From: Sulfurovum sp.
GTDB lineage: Bacteria; Campylobacterota; Campylobacteria; Campylobacterales; Sulfurovaceae
DNA length: 64,000 nucleotides
Direction: 5' to 3'
Assembly (NCBI GenBank): GCA_021166685.1
Contig: JAJPEU010000015.1
Coordinates: 1 to 64,000, forward strand
The notes beneath the pieces were generated by a model. That model did not search any database. It was not told where the DNA came from and saw nothing but the letters and a program-made list of their open reading frames with translations. The position numbers and the translations under genes were made by a program. Positions 7,955 to 17,014 of this stretch are shown here, piece after piece. Within the stretch, counting starts at the first letter, position 1; each line of letters starts with the position of its first letter.

Positions 7955-8668
7955 TTACACTAAATGCTTCTCTTCAAAATCGCCCTTAATACTGTGCGTG
8001 TCTGCTCGCTCGAATGCTCCGGCCGCCTCCAAAGTATAGTTGCCTTCCTGATCAAAAACAACCAAAGGCGGCATTACCTGCGTCATTGCTTTTGAATTCA
8101 TACGTGCAGCAATCATGACTACTTTGGACTCTCGATCTATCTTCGAATGAATAAAACGTATTTTCTCTGGGTTTATACCATTTATTTTCAAATGATGCAA
8201 GAGCAAATCAATCTGTTTTGCATCATAACAGAAAATAAACCATCCTCTTGGCTTAAGCTGTCTTTTTGCTTTCGCGACAAAAGCAGCTATAGGGAGGTGA
8301 TGAGCATAGCGCGCTATGTTAAGATGCGCATTCTCGCTTTGTGTAACTTTGCTATCATAAAAAGGGGGATTGGAGACAATAAAATCAAATTTTTCATTTA
8401 AAGACACCATTGTAAAATCTCCCAGATAGGCATTCACACTTATACTGTTCACAAAATAATTATGCTTGGCATAAACAAGCATTTTTTCTTGCTTGTCAAT
8501 AACGCTTGTTTTTATTGGAAAATCCCTGCTCAAAAGCAAGGAAATAATGCCCACTCCGCACCCCACGTCCAAAAGCGCTCCCCTCGGAGAGAACAAAGAG
8601 ATAAAATCATATAAAAATATCGAATCGCTATTATAGCAGTAGCCGCTGCTTGGCTGGTAGAGAAACAA
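7955..8668 (-). CDS. TrmN6-like SAM-dependent methyltransferase
   Basis: This 237-residue protein has the SAM-binding motif LLDVGCGVGIISLLL and the N-methyltransferase motif VSNPPFYDS, with the family lead-in LYQPSSGYCYNSDS. Relatives methylate N6 of A37 in tRNA-Val. The exact substrate here is inferred. The start is TTG 8668, supported by AAAAAGG seven bases upstream. It heads the operon with the YkgJ-like and TPR genes. Confidence 0.8.
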   Translation of the reverse strand: MFLYQPSSGYCYNSDSIFLYDFISLFSPRGALLDVGCGVGIISLLLSRDFPIKTSVIDKQEKMLVYAKHNYFVNSISVNAYLGDFTMVSLNEKFDFIVSNPPFYDSKVTQSENAHLNIARYAHHLPIAAFVAKAKRQLKPRGWFIFCYDAKQIDLLLHHLKINGINPEKIRFIHSKIDRESKVVMIAARMNSKAMTQVMPPLVVFDQEGNYTLEAAGAFERADTHSIKGDFEEKHLV

Positions 8669-8806
8669 ACAAAAACCTTTTTAAAATAATTATACGTACC
8701 GATTTTGCCCCGAACCCCGCCCTCAAACCAAATCAAGCAACGATAGGGCCAAAAGAATCATATCTATCGGATATCTAAATAGTAGTAGATTTTACACTAA
8801 TTTCAG

Positions 8807-8812
8807 TATAAT
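8807..8812 (+). promoter_or_regulatory. -10 box of bpt, probably giving a leaderless transcript
   Basis: TATAAT ends seven bases before the bpt ATG at 8820. The expected transcription start is therefore at or next to the A of the start codon. No ribosome-binding sequence lies between. Confidence 0.55.
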
Positions 8813-8819
8813 CGCGGTT

Positions 8820-9584
8820 ATGAATGAAAAGGTAGACTTACTCCATCCTCCGTCAACTGATTTTTCGATGCTCGATTATGATTGCGCCTATATTCCCGGA
8901 AATTCTGTGCGCATGAACTATAAGTATGTTCCTCATGCGAGCAAAGCTTTTGCGACTGCCGTTATTGAAAGAGGATGGAGGCGCTTTGGAAAATACTATT
9001 TTCACCCTATATGCCATGGCTGCAACGAGTGCAAAAGTATACGTATCAATGTGCATGATTTCTGCTACAGCAAATCACAAAAAAAAGTGATCAAACGCAA
9101 TAAAGAAACAGAGATTATCGTCCAAAAACCTACCTTGACATCATCACACATTGCCCTTTACAATAAATACCATTCCCACAAACACCATAAAGACGGTTGG
9201 CAGCACCGCAACATCTCCCAACGGGAATATTATGAAAATTTTGTTGAAGGTGCGCACGATTTTGGAAAAGAGGTTCTCTACGTGCGGGAGGGCAAACTTA
9301 TCGGAGTGGATCTGATCGATATCCTTGATGACGGGATTAGCGCAATCTACTTTTATTATGATCCTGATTATGCTGATCTTTCTTTAGGAACATACTCGCT
9401 GCTGTATCAGATCAAACTCGCCAAGATTCTTGATCTTCCATGGATCTATCTGGGGTACTGGGTTGATGGATGTAAAGCATTTGCCTATAAACCAAATTTC
9501 AAGCCCCAAGAGATCCTTGACGGATTTCCCGATGTGACGGCAAATCCTCATTGGAAACACTGGACTATCAATACTACACAATAA
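8820..9584 (+). CDS. bpt: Aspartate/glutamate leucyltransferase (arginyl-tRNA transferase family)
   Basis: This 254-residue protein matches the bacterial ATE family: an N-terminal domain with the ICHGCNECKSIRI Cys motif and a C-terminal GNAT-like domain with AIYFYYDPDY and YLGYWVDGCK. These enzymes transfer an amino acid (usually Leu in bacteria) from aminoacyl-tRNA to N-terminal Asp or Glu, marking proteins for ClpS/ClpAP degradation in the N-degron pathway. The length is normal. The start codon lies right at the predicted transcription start, with no Shine-Dalgarno sequence. Confidence 0.92.
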   Translation: MNEKVDLLHPPSTDFSMLDYDCAYIPGNSVRMNYKYVPHASKAFATAVIERGWRRFGKYYFHPICHGCNECKSIRINVHDFCYSKSQKKVIKRNKETEIIVQKPTLTSSHIALYNKYHSHKHHKDGWQHRNISQREYYENFVEGAHDFGKEVLYVREGKLIGVDLIDILDDGISAIYFYYDPDYADLSLGTYSLLYQIKLAKILDLPWIYLGYWVDGCKAFAYKPNFKPQEILDGFPDVTANPHWKHWTINTTQ

Positions 9585-9668
9585 ATTAAGTGTTACAGCC
9601 TTACTCTTTACTTTCATTGCAGTATCAAATTTTACTAATGTTATTTGACCCCTTTTGTGAAAAATCCA

Positions 9669-9719
9669 TTTCAGACAAAGACCCCTAACTCGGAGAGATT
9701 TTTCGGTTTTTCAGGGGTG
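9669..9719. terminator. Possible bidirectional terminator between bpt and the FAD oxidoreductase gene
   Basis: ACCCCT near 9682 can pair with AGGGGT near 9713, around an AT-rich loop containing TTTTTCGGTTTTT. It lies between two convergent genes. The stem is short, so the call is weak. Confidence 0.3.
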
Positions 9720-9720
9720 A

Positions 9721-10830
9721 CTATGTGTAATGTTTTCTACACCATTTGAAAAACAATCTGTCCGGATCGACACGCTTGTCGATCTCTTTTGCATCAAAAA
9801 TATAATCAGCCAACCATTTCCCCATCAAAGGTCCAAAAACAAATCCCCTGCCGCCAAGACCATTGCAGGCATACAGATTTTCTAAATATCTGAGTTTGGG
9901 TGTGGCACCCCGAACGATATCCGGATAGGCTCCAAGCATAAAAGGCACGTCGATAACCCTGCCTACCAATGGAAAATAATCCCTGCTTCCTGCCCTCATT
10001 GCGCATACTGTTTTAACAAGATTCATATCCGAAGTATCCACCAGCACAGAAGCTTTCTCTTTTAACCCCAATGCCTGCTCATCCTCGCAAACAACCGGTT
10101 TTTTAATATTTTTTTCATGGGTGGCTCCCAGCCTGATGATTCCGTTCATATTTGCTGAAACCGATATAGACTGGTGCATGCTGACTTTAAGCGGAAGGTT
10201 TGAATTAAAATCTCCCCTTGTCCCCCAGCTTCCTTTCACTCCCATATAACGCATATCAAAAAGTCTATTTTCATAACCTGTCGCCAAGACTACATTTTTA
10301 GCCTGATAGTTTCCCGCCTGCCACATACCATCGTTCAAAGCAAGCTCTTCGGCTTCATTTTGAATGTACACTATGTCTTCTAAAAGTGCATGGCACATAT
10401 CAGAAGCATCACACACGCCGGCATCAGGAAAAAAGAAACTCTCCAATGGGGCTTTGATACCCAGCGCCTTCAGCTTTTCTGCACGAAAATGGGTATAACG
10501 GTTTTCATTGAACGGCTCATAAGAGGAAAACTTTGCTGCATCTTCTTCATCCTTGGGAATGCGTACAACACCGCTTTGATGATAAAAAGCAGGAAAATGC
10601 TTAAGATAAAAGTCTTTGGCAAACTCAAAGGCTTCATTGGTCAAAGACTGAAGCGGTCCGCCTTTGCCTATTTTGGGAGAGACAAAGGCTCCTGCCGCTC
10701 CTGAACCTCCTGACGCAATGCCCCTTTTATCCATAACGAGTACATTCTGCCCTTTTTGTGAAAGAAAGTAGGCGACAGAAGAACCTGCGATACCAGCTCC
10801 AATGATAATGGTATCATACGTTACCGGCAT
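9721..10830 (-). CDS. FAD-dependent oxidoreductase, DAO family (MnmC oxidase-domain-like)
   Basis: This 369-residue protein opens with the dinucleotide-binding motif IIIGAGIAGSSVAYFLS and continues with SGGSGAAGAFVSPKIGKGG, like the FAD domain of MnmC, which removes the carboxymethyl group from cmnm5-uridine in tRNA. It lacks the methyltransferase half of bifunctional MnmC. Glycine/D-amino-acid oxidases are the main alternative. The near C-terminal NGLGGRGFVFGP is the usual FAD-contacting loop. Its ATG overlaps the glyS stop (TAATG), so it is translated with glyS, and that fits a role in tRNA biology. Confidence 0.7.
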   Translation of the reverse strand: MPVTYDTIIIGAGIAGSSVAYFLSQKGQNVLVMDKRGIASGGSGAAGAFVSPKIGKGGPLQSLTNEAFEFAKDFYLKHFPAFYHQSGVVRIPKDEEDAAKFSSYEPFNENRYTHFRAEKLKALGIKAPLESFFFPDAGVCDASDMCHALLEDIVYIQNEAEELALNDGMWQAGNYQAKNVVLATGYENRLFDMRYMGVKGSWGTRGDFNSNLPLKVSMHQSISVSANMNGIIRLGATHEKNIKKPVVCEDEQALGLKEKASVLVDTSDMNLVKTVCAMRAGSRDYFPLVGRVIDVPFMLGAYPDIVRGATPKLRYLENLYACNGLGGRGFVFGPLMGKWLADYIFDAKEIDKRVDPDRLFFKWCRKHYT

Positions 10831-12878
10831 TAGATAGTGATCTCTTTAATGTCCGCAATATCTTTGAATGCTTTATAAACAGAGCCTATCATGTGCTGCC
10901 TGTTGACTCTTAGAGCAATCTCTTCTGTATTGACCATCACATCCTCAAAATAGGCATCAAGTTCTCTTTTGAGGCCAAAAAGCGCATCAAGGCGTTGTGC
11001 GTAGTCAGCGAATATGCCATTGAGCACTTTTTCATAGGCATTGTAAAGTGACACTTCCGCTTCTTCTTTGAAAAGTGCAACATCTATACTCAAATCATCA
11101 TCTAAATCCAGTTCTTTAGAAATATTTGCCACACGTTTAAAAGTGCTAAACTGCTCTTTAAAAGATTCGCTCGAAACAATCAGATTGAGTGCGGCTACTT
11201 TCTTAGCTATTTCGTTGATATCTCTTTCTCCGGATGCCAGTACCGATGCGATTACCGAAGGATTGGCATCGAATGATTTGTTGATACGTTCAATGATAAA
11301 ATCACTTAGCAGTTTTGTATCAAAATCTGCGTATTCATTTTTAAGCAATGTAATGATGTCTTCGATATGAAAACTCAAATCATAAGCCGTAACAATCTTT
11401 ATTATGCCATTCACGGCACGACGCAATGCAAAAGGATCTTTGGATCCCGTAGGGATTTTTCCGATACTAAAGAGTCCAAAAAGCGTATCAAGTTTAATGG
11501 ACATCGCTACAATGGCAGAAAAGATGGAGCCTGGAAGTTCTGCACCTTCGCCTACAGGCATATACTGCTCTTTGATTGCCGTATAGACCAGTTCATTTTC
11601 TCCGAGCGCTTTTGCATAGTAGTACCCCATAAGTCCCTGAAGCTCGGTAAATTCATAGACCATTTCGCTCATAAGATCTGCTTTAGCCAAATTAATGGCT
11701 TTATCCATCTCTTTTTCAAGTACAATATTGTTCTTTCCGGTCTGTGCTTCTACTTTTTCCATATAAAGCCCAAGCAAACGCATCGCAATATGTTTTTCTC
11801 TTACAATCTTATCATTCAGCGTGCCCAACCCGTCAATAAACTGCACCTTTTCCAGTCCTGCCGTACTAAGGCCTTTTTTAAGGTCATTTTTATAAAAGAA
11901 AAGCCCGTCAGAAAGTCTTGGCTTGAGCACACGTTCATTTCCTGCTATTACTTTGCTGTAATCATCTGTATATGCATTGCTTACCACAACAAACTTATTG
12001 GCAATTTTTCCATGCTCAAAAACCGGAAAATAGCGCTGATGCTCTTTCATGGATGTAATAATCACTTCAGGAGGAAGTTCTAAAAAAAGCTCATCAAACG
12101 TACCCAATAGGGCTTTAGGGTTCTCTGTGATAGCAACCACTTCATCCAGCAATGCTTCATCCCGCTCTATAAAAACATGATACTCCGATTCTAATGCATC
12201 AAACTGATCAAGTATTCTTTCTTTTCTGTTTTGAGGATAAAGCACAACTCCGCCGCGCGCAAGAATCTCTTCGTATTCGTTTATATTTGGCACCTCGACA
12301 GCCTCTTGGTTAACCATCCGGTGTACAAATGTTTTGGTATCTGATCTGACACCAAACAGTTCAACCGGCACGGATTTTTCTGCCAATCTTACTTGTATCC
12401 ACCTGATGGGACGGATAAACTCATCTCTTCTGCTTCCCCATCGCATCATTTTTCCAAATGCCATCGAAAAGATCCATTTCTTTATCATCTCTTCAAGAAG
12501 CAAAGCCGTCGCGACGCCTTTCTCTTCTTTTTTATAATACAATACATCCCTGCCATTGCTTTCTATCTGTTTCAGTTCGGATATGCTTACACCGCATTTG
12601 CGCGCAAACCCCTCGGCTGCGCCTGTGGGCTTGCCCTCTTTAAAAGCGGCTGCAAGAGGAGGACCCATGAGTTCGATTATGCTGTCTTCTTGCTGGAGAG
12701 CTATTGCTTTATGGTTTAACACCAATCTTCTGGGAGTATAGATAAATTCAAAATCACAGTTTAATTTATACTCTTGGAGTATCGTTTTCCAAGACTTTTC
12801 AATAGTTGAAACAATCTTAAGCAGTGGTATAGCGGGTAATTCTTCTACACCGATTTCTATGAGTAACGGTTGTGTCAT
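10830..12878 (-). CDS. glyS: Glycyl-tRNA synthetase beta subunit
   Basis: This protein of 682 residues is the beta chain of the alpha2beta2 glycyl-tRNA synthetase, recognised from LLIEIGVEELPA, MRWGSRRDEFIRPIRW, the HD-like middle region and the C-terminal anticodon-binding DALR region. It binds tRNA-Gly, while the alpha chain (glyQ, not in this window) makes glycyl-adenylate. The start is ATG 12878, nine bases after AGGA, rather than TTG 12887, which directly abuts it. It lies downstream of trmL and a small membrane-protein gene. Confidence 0.95.
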   Translation of the reverse strand: MTQPLLIEIGVEELPAIPLLKIVSTIEKSWKTILQEYKLNCDFEFIYTPRRLVLNHKAIALQQEDSIIELMGPPLAAAFKEGKPTGAAEGFARKCGVSISELKQIESNGRDVLYYKKEEKGVATALLLEEMIKKWIFSMAFGKMMRWGSRRDEFIRPIRWIQVRLAEKSVPVELFGVRSDTKTFVHRMVNQEAVEVPNINEYEEILARGGVVLYPQNRKERILDQFDALESEYHVFIERDEALLDEVVAITENPKALLGTFDELFLELPPEVIITSMKEHQRYFPVFEHGKIANKFVVVSNAYTDDYSKVIAGNERVLKPRLSDGLFFYKNDLKKGLSTAGLEKVQFIDGLGTLNDKIVREKHIAMRLLGLYMEKVEAQTGKNNIVLEKEMDKAINLAKADLMSEMVYEFTELQGLMGYYYAKALGENELVYTAIKEQYMPVGEGAELPGSIFSAIVAMSIKLDTLFGLFSIGKIPTGSKDPFALRRAVNGIIKIVTAYDLSFHIEDIITLLKNEYADFDTKLLSDFIIERINKSFDANPSVIASVLASGERDINEIAKKVAALNLIVSSESFKEQFSTFKRVANISKELDLDDDLSIDVALFKEEAEVSLYNAYEKVLNGIFADYAQRLDALFGLKRELDAYFEDVMVNTEEIALRVNRQHMIGSVYKAFKDIADIKEITI

Positions 12879-12941
12879 TTTGGACAATCCTATGAAAGTT
12901 TAAATAGGCATTATTTTATCCAAGAGTTAGTAAAGAGGGGG

Positions 12942-13091
12942 TTAATCTTTCTCGTTGGAATCGTCCGGCATGTCCATTCTTCTTCCTTCATCATCAAATT
13001 TGCTTTTATAGTAGTTTTTCACGATACCAAACGTAATAAAAACAAAAACAATAATTGCAATAATGTACACTATATCTCCAAACGACATCAT
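12942..13091 (-). CDS. Small single-pass membrane protein (49 residues)
   Basis: This short gene reads MMSFGDIVYIIAIIVFVF, then TFGIVKNYYKSKF and an acidic tail ending DDSNEKD. One hydrophobic helix (about residues 8-22) is followed by a basic stretch and a charged C-terminus, so it should sit in the inner membrane with its tail inside. Its ATG overlaps the trmL stop as ATGA, and a GGAGA site lies upstream, so it is probably translated by coupling to trmL. Its function is unknown. A second in-frame ATG follows at once. Confidence 0.65.
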   Translation of the reverse strand: MMSFGDIVYIIAIIVFVFITFGIVKNYYKSKFDDEGRRMDMPDDSNEKD

Positions 13092-13582
13092 TTCTCCTTT
13101 AAACTGTTAGTGATGGTTATCTTTTTAAATCCCTCGTAATTTTGACGCAAGGCTTCATAGGTGACAATCCCCACGCTGATGCCCAGGTTTAAACTTCTTC
13201 CTTCGCCGCCCATTGGGATCGTAATGCACTGCTTTGGATTTTGAAGCAATACTTTTTCATTGATCCCTTTGGTCTCTGATCCAAAAAGGATAAAATCTCC
13301 TTTTTTGAATGCTACATTAAAATAAAGATTGTCTGTTTTTGTTGTAGCCAAATACATATGCTCATCTACCGGATGTGCTGCAAGAAAGTCAGCAAAACAC
13401 TCCCACACCACCAGATCCAATTTATCCCAATAATCCAGCCCTGCTCTTTTGACTGCTTTATCATCAATATCAAAACCAAGAGGTTTCACCAGATGCAGCG
13501 TTGCGCCAAGATTGACACAAAGCCGGCCTATGGTGCCTGTATTGGGAGGGATTTGCGGCTCTACAAGGACGATATTAAACAT
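13088..13582 (-). CDS. trmL: tRNA (cytidine(34)-2'-O)-methyltransferase
   Basis: This 164-residue SPOUT methyltransferase is recognised from VEPQIPPNTGTIGRLC at the N-terminus, the LVKPLGF segment, GSETKG and the C-terminal knot motif IPMGGEGRSLNLGISVGIVTYE. TrmL adds the 2'-O-methyl group at the wobble base of Leu tRNAs. The length is normal. It follows purU immediately and overlaps the small membrane-protein gene. Confidence 0.93.
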   Translation of the reverse strand: MFNIVLVEPQIPPNTGTIGRLCVNLGATLHLVKPLGFDIDDKAVKRAGLDYWDKLDLVVWECFADFLAAHPVDEHMYLATTKTDNLYFNVAFKKGDFILFGSETKGINEKVLLQNPKQCITIPMGGEGRSLNLGISVGIVTYEALRQNYEGFKKITITNSLKEK

Positions 13583-14419
13583 TTAAAAAACCACCGTTTT
13601 ATTGCCGTTTACAAACACCCTGTCGCTCAACACTAAAGAAAGCGCACGCGAAAGAACGATTTTCTCTACATCGCGCCCTGCACGCTGCATATCTCTCCAT
13701 TCAAACCGGTGGCTTACGGCAATCACGTCCTGAGCAATAATAGGGCCTTCATCCAGATCATTTGTCACATAATGCGCTGTTGCGCCAATAATCTTCACGC
13801 CTCTTTCAAATGCTTGTTTGTAGGGATTGGCTCCGATAAATGCGGGCAAGAAAGAGTGGTGAATATTGATGATTTTTTGCCCATATGCCTCTACAAATAA
13901 AGGTGTTAGGATTCTCATATATTTTGCGAGAACAATATAGTCAAATTCAAATTCATTCACAAGCTTCATCATATGTTTTTCATGCTCTTCTCTTTCAAGC
14001 CCCTCCGCGGGTACATGAAAAAAAGGGATATCAAATCTTCTCACCAGCTCTTCAAGAAAGTCATGGTTTGAAATCACGCATTCTATTTCCGCATCCAATT
14101 CTCCGTCGGCGTACTTAATGAGAATATCCCCAAGCGCATGAGATTCTTTGGTGACCATCAGTATAATTTTTTTTGGTTTGGGTTCTATCACCCTTACATG
14201 CGCATCATCAGGAATGGCCTCTTTTAGCGCTGCACTCAACTCTTGCGTATCAAACATTCCGCTCACAACAGAACGCATAAAAAATTTTTCTATCTCTTTA
14301 TCAACAAACTCTTGGTTGTTGTCTATATTGAGATTTCGATCATAAAAGACTTTACTTATCTTGTAAACAAGTCCTTTTTCATCGCGGCAATCGATCAAAA
14401 CCCTGGCTTTTTTTTCCAT
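13583..14419 (-). CDS. purU: Formyltetrahydrofolate deformylase
   Basis: This 278-residue enzyme has an N-terminal ACT domain (about 1-80) and a C-terminal formyl-transferase fold with IHHSFLPAFIGANPY and the GATAHYV...DEGPII segment. PurU hydrolyses 10-formyl-THF to formate and THF, balancing one-carbon pools and supplying formate. The His and Asp of the active site are present in HHSFLP and TNDLDEGP. Its stop abuts the trmL start, consistent with one operon. Confidence 0.93.
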   Translation of the reverse strand: MEKKARVLIDCRDEKGLVYKISKVFYDRNLNIDNNQEFVDKEIEKFFMRSVVSGMFDTQELSAALKEAIPDDAHVRVIEPKPKKIILMVTKESHALGDILIKYADGELDAEIECVISNHDFLEELVRRFDIPFFHVPAEGLEREEHEKHMMKLVNEFEFDYIVLAKYMRILTPLFVEAYGQKIINIHHSFLPAFIGANPYKQAFERGVKIIGATAHYVTNDLDEGPIIAQDVIAVSHRFEWRDMQRAGRDVEKIVLSRALSLVLSDRVFVNGNKTVVF

Positions 14420-14448
14420 TCTGCACTCTTGTATTTAAAATTGCGCCA

Positions 14449-15204
14449 TTATACCAACTTTTCTCTAAGGCCACTCCATTGGGCTTTTGTTTCGCGATAG
14501 CCTGCCTCATAAGCGGCATCAATTTCTTTGAAATTAAACAGATGCATGCGTGCAACGCCTTTAATATCAAGATACGCATCCGCCATCTTTTTAGAAGGTT
14601 TAACATTTGCATTCAACATAATAAGAAGAGAACGTACAAGCAATGATTTAAAATTTTTAGGGGTGCCGCCCACAATGGGATTGACGTCGATAGCTAAAAC
14701 TTTGTATCCCAATGCCTTGAGGGGCCTCACGGGAAGATTGTCGCTAAAACCGCCGTCTATATACCATTTTCCATTCACTTCTTTTGCTTCAAAAATTGGT
14801 GTAAGTGATGAAGAAGCGATAGTATTTACTATAGGGTTTCCGCAATTAAGATAATGTGTTTTTCCTGTGTTAACGTCCGTGACGCACGTAAAAAGAGGAA
14901 TGGCCATTTGATCATAACTTTTCAGTTTCACCTCCTGCGCCAGTTTTTTTTCAAGATTTTCTAATGAAAAAAATCCGGGTTTTTTACTTAGCTTAAAAAG
15001 ATCTCTATTGGCAATTTCTTTTAAAAAAGCATAGATGTGTTCAGAAGTTTTTCCTGAAGCAATCATCAGTGCCAGCATTGCACCGGCACTGCTTCCTGCT
15101 ACTGCACAAATCTGCACCCCTTCTTCTTCCAAAAATTTTAAGGCACCAAGCTGTGCTGCCGCCCTGAGGCCGCCCCCGCTTAAACTAAGTGCGATTTTCA
15201 TCAT
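14449..15204 (-). CDS. Patatin-like phospholipase (RssA-like)
   Basis: This 251-residue protein has the patatin layout: oxyanion loop SLSGGGLRAA at the N-terminus, nucleophile elbow GSSAG near residue 39, and the catalytic Asp in YIDGGFSDNLP near 150. These proteins are serine acyl hydrolases acting on lipids. The natural substrate is unknown. No signal peptide is seen, so it is probably cytoplasmic. GAAAGGG precedes the double ATG at 15204/15201. Confidence 0.88.
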   Translation of the reverse strand: MMKIALSLSGGGLRAAAQLGALKFLEEEGVQICAVAGSSAGAMLALMIASGKTSEHIYAFLKEIANRDLFKLSKKPGFFSLENLEKKLAQEVKLKSYDQMAIPLFTCVTDVNTGKTHYLNCGNPIVNTIASSSLTPIFEAKEVNGKWYIDGGFSDNLPVRPLKALGYKVLAIDVNPIVGGTPKNFKSLLVRSLLIMLNANVKPSKKMADAYLDIKGVARMHLFNFKEIDAAYEAGYRETKAQWSGLREKLV

Positions 15205-15241
15205 GACCCTTTCGTAGCGTTGTCTTGATTGGCATCATTTT

Positions 15242-15805
15242 TTAATTTTGACGATCTCTTGCTATCTTTTCTGCCTGATACCGGTAAATTACGGGATGTG
15301 CATCAAGGCAATTTCCAGACAAACCTGCTTTTTGGCAAAGAGAAGCAAAAAAATCATCAAAACGAGGCAACTGTTCCCATACTGAGGGCAGGTAGGTCGC
15401 CTGATAATGTCCCTGCTTTAAAATAACTCCGTCAATTCCGGGGCGAATACTTTGGCGCAAAGATTCTTTATTGGCATACATAACCTCTTGCGGAGCAGTG
15501 AGAAGGGAAATTTCTATATCAATTTTATCAAGTTCTTCCTCTCTTAAAGACGAAAATCTTGGGTCGCCAAATGCTGCAGCTTTGGCATTATGAATCACAT
15601 CCTCTATCAGGGGCCGATGAGCTATGATCGAGCCAATGCATCCTCTAAGCCTATGATTTTCATTGAGTGTGACAAAAACTGCCCCCTCCTTTTGCAGCCA
15701 AGGATACTGTGCAATCCACTTGCTTTTATCTATGCATTGCTGTTCGTCTGCAAATTCTTCTTCAATTGCCTTTAAGGCAATATCCAATAATACTTTTTTA
15801 TCCAT
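15242..15805 (-). CDS. amrA: AMMECR1-domain protein AmmA
   Basis: This protein of 187 residues matches the AMMECR1 family through LRGCIGSIIAHRPL (the LRGCIG signature), AAAFGDPRFSSL and IDGVILKQG. In many bacteria it is encoded with a Memo protein and a radical SAM enzyme in a system of unsettled function, but neither partner is in this window. I chose ATG 15805 because AGAGGAGG sits just ahead of it. The upstream ATG at 15826 would place that ribosome site inside the gene. Confidence 0.88.
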   Translation of the reverse strand: MDKKVLLDIALKAIEEEFADEQQCIDKSKWIAQYPWLQKEGAVFVTLNENHRLRGCIGSIIAHRPLIEDVIHNAKAAAFGDPRFSSLREEELDKIDIEISLLTAPQEVMYANKESLRQSIRPGIDGVILKQGHYQATYLPSVWEQLPRFDDFFASLCQKAGLSGNCLDAHPVIYRYQAEKIARDRQN

Positions 15806-15856
15806 ATTTCCGCCTCCTCTTTTCATCTTTGAAAGCTTAGAATACTCTTAAAAAAA

Positions 15857-17014
15857 TTATACTCCCTTTTTGGCATAAAAATCAATCTCTTCGCTGATTC
15901 TTTTGGTTAGCTCTTCGCCTAATTTTTTACCGCTAAAACCTTCTTCCAGTAATTTATTTGCCGTTGTTTTTGGACTGAAAGGCTTTTGCCATACTTTCAA
16001 CGTTTTAGCCAAAGCAACCACACGAGGATCATAGTTTCCCGGATATTTTTCAATGCCTTCTTTCAGCGCTGTACGCAAAACAAATCTTATATCAACCTCA
16101 AAAGGCAAAAAAGGCGCTTGGCTTATCTGCCTATGGTAGCATTTTGGTGCGCCCAATATTTTCAATATGTTATCCATATCGCTTTTAAAATATTTTCTGG
16201 CAATAAAAAGAAAATAATAGGGCCGCAGCGCCTCTTGAAAATATTTTTGCCCATTTTGCAATTCTTTACTCCACGACATAAACGTTTTTTGATCTATTTC
16301 TTCGTTAAAAAGTTTTTTTGCAATCCCCAGCGCAAATAAGTAATAAAGCCCGTAATGCAGATAGGTGCCTTTAAACATTTTTTCAAATTCTGAAAAGATA
16401 CGCTCTTTGGGAAGATCCTCTAGCGAGATATTTTGGCATAATTTGCAACTTTTTTTTTCTACTTTAAAGCCAAGGCGTGCCGCAAATTGCATTGCGCGCA
16501 GCACTCTCAAGCTGTCTTCAACAAAGCTTTTTTCATCAACAACTTTAAGATGTTTTTGCTGCAAATCTCCCAACCCGTTCCAAAAATCAAGAATCTGTTC
16601 CTTTTCAATATCATACATTAATGCGTTAACAGTAAAATCTCTTCGCCTTGATGCTTCCTTTTCATTGCCGGCCAACATAACATGGAAGCCTTTATGTCCT
16701 TTGCCTGATTTTGTCTCTTTCCTGGGCAAAGAAATATCCAGATTGTAAAATTTATACACAAAAAAGTTTTTGCCTACACCCTCTGCTCCCAAATGCATCA
16801 TTGCTTTCTCAAACGTTTCTATGGAGATATTAAAACACTCAATATCGTAATCTTGACAATCACGACCAAGCAGTCGATCGCGTACGGCACCGCCGACAAT
16901 ATAGCATTTAGCATGACAGTCATGTATTAAATATTGAGTAACCGTTTGTATATGCCGGAGTGTATCAGGAGGAGTTTGAGAAAAAAAATTTGAAAAAGAT
17001 GCGGTAGTAGGCAT
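15857..17014 (-). CDS. CCA-adding/poly(A) polymerase-family tRNA nucleotidyltransferase
   Basis: This protein of 385 residues has the nucleotidyltransferase core: VGGAVRDRLLG, then the metal-binding DYDIEC, and RRRDFTVNALMYD, with LRVLRAMQFAARLGF in the neck domain. The family adds CCA or A residues to tRNA 3' ends. The specificity cannot be read from sequence alone. The start is ATG 17014, eight bases after AGGGG, not the in-frame TTG 17041. It heads the leftward operon that ends with the FAD oxidoreductase. Confidence 0.85.
   Translation of the reverse strand: MPTTASFSNFFSQTPPDTLRHIQTVTQYLIHDCHAKCYIVGGAVRDRLLGRDCQDYDIECFNISIETFEKAMMHLGAEGVGKNFFVYKFYNLDISLPRKETKSGKGHKGFHVMLAGNEKEASRRRDFTVNALMYDIEKEQILDFWNGLGDLQQKHLKVVDEKSFVEDSLRVLRAMQFAARLGFKVEKKSCKLCQNISLEDLPKERIFSEFEKMFKGTYLHYGLYYLFALGIAKKLFNEEIDQKTFMSWSKELQNGQKYFQEALRPYYFLFIARKYFKSDMDNILKILGAPKCYHRQISQAPFLPFEVDIRFVLRTALKEGIEKYPGNYDPRVVALAKTLKVWQKPFSPKTTANKLLEEGFSGKKLGEELTKRISEEIDFYAKKGV

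Noticed and set aside
11367-12083. 238-codon reading frame on the plus strand inside glyS
   Set aside because: It lies opposite a well-supported synthetase gene, has no ribosome site and no recognisable motif.
13088-13091. Frameshift between trmL and the small gene downstream
   Set aside because: trmL is full length and has its own stop. The ATGA overlap is ordinary coupling, not a broken gene.
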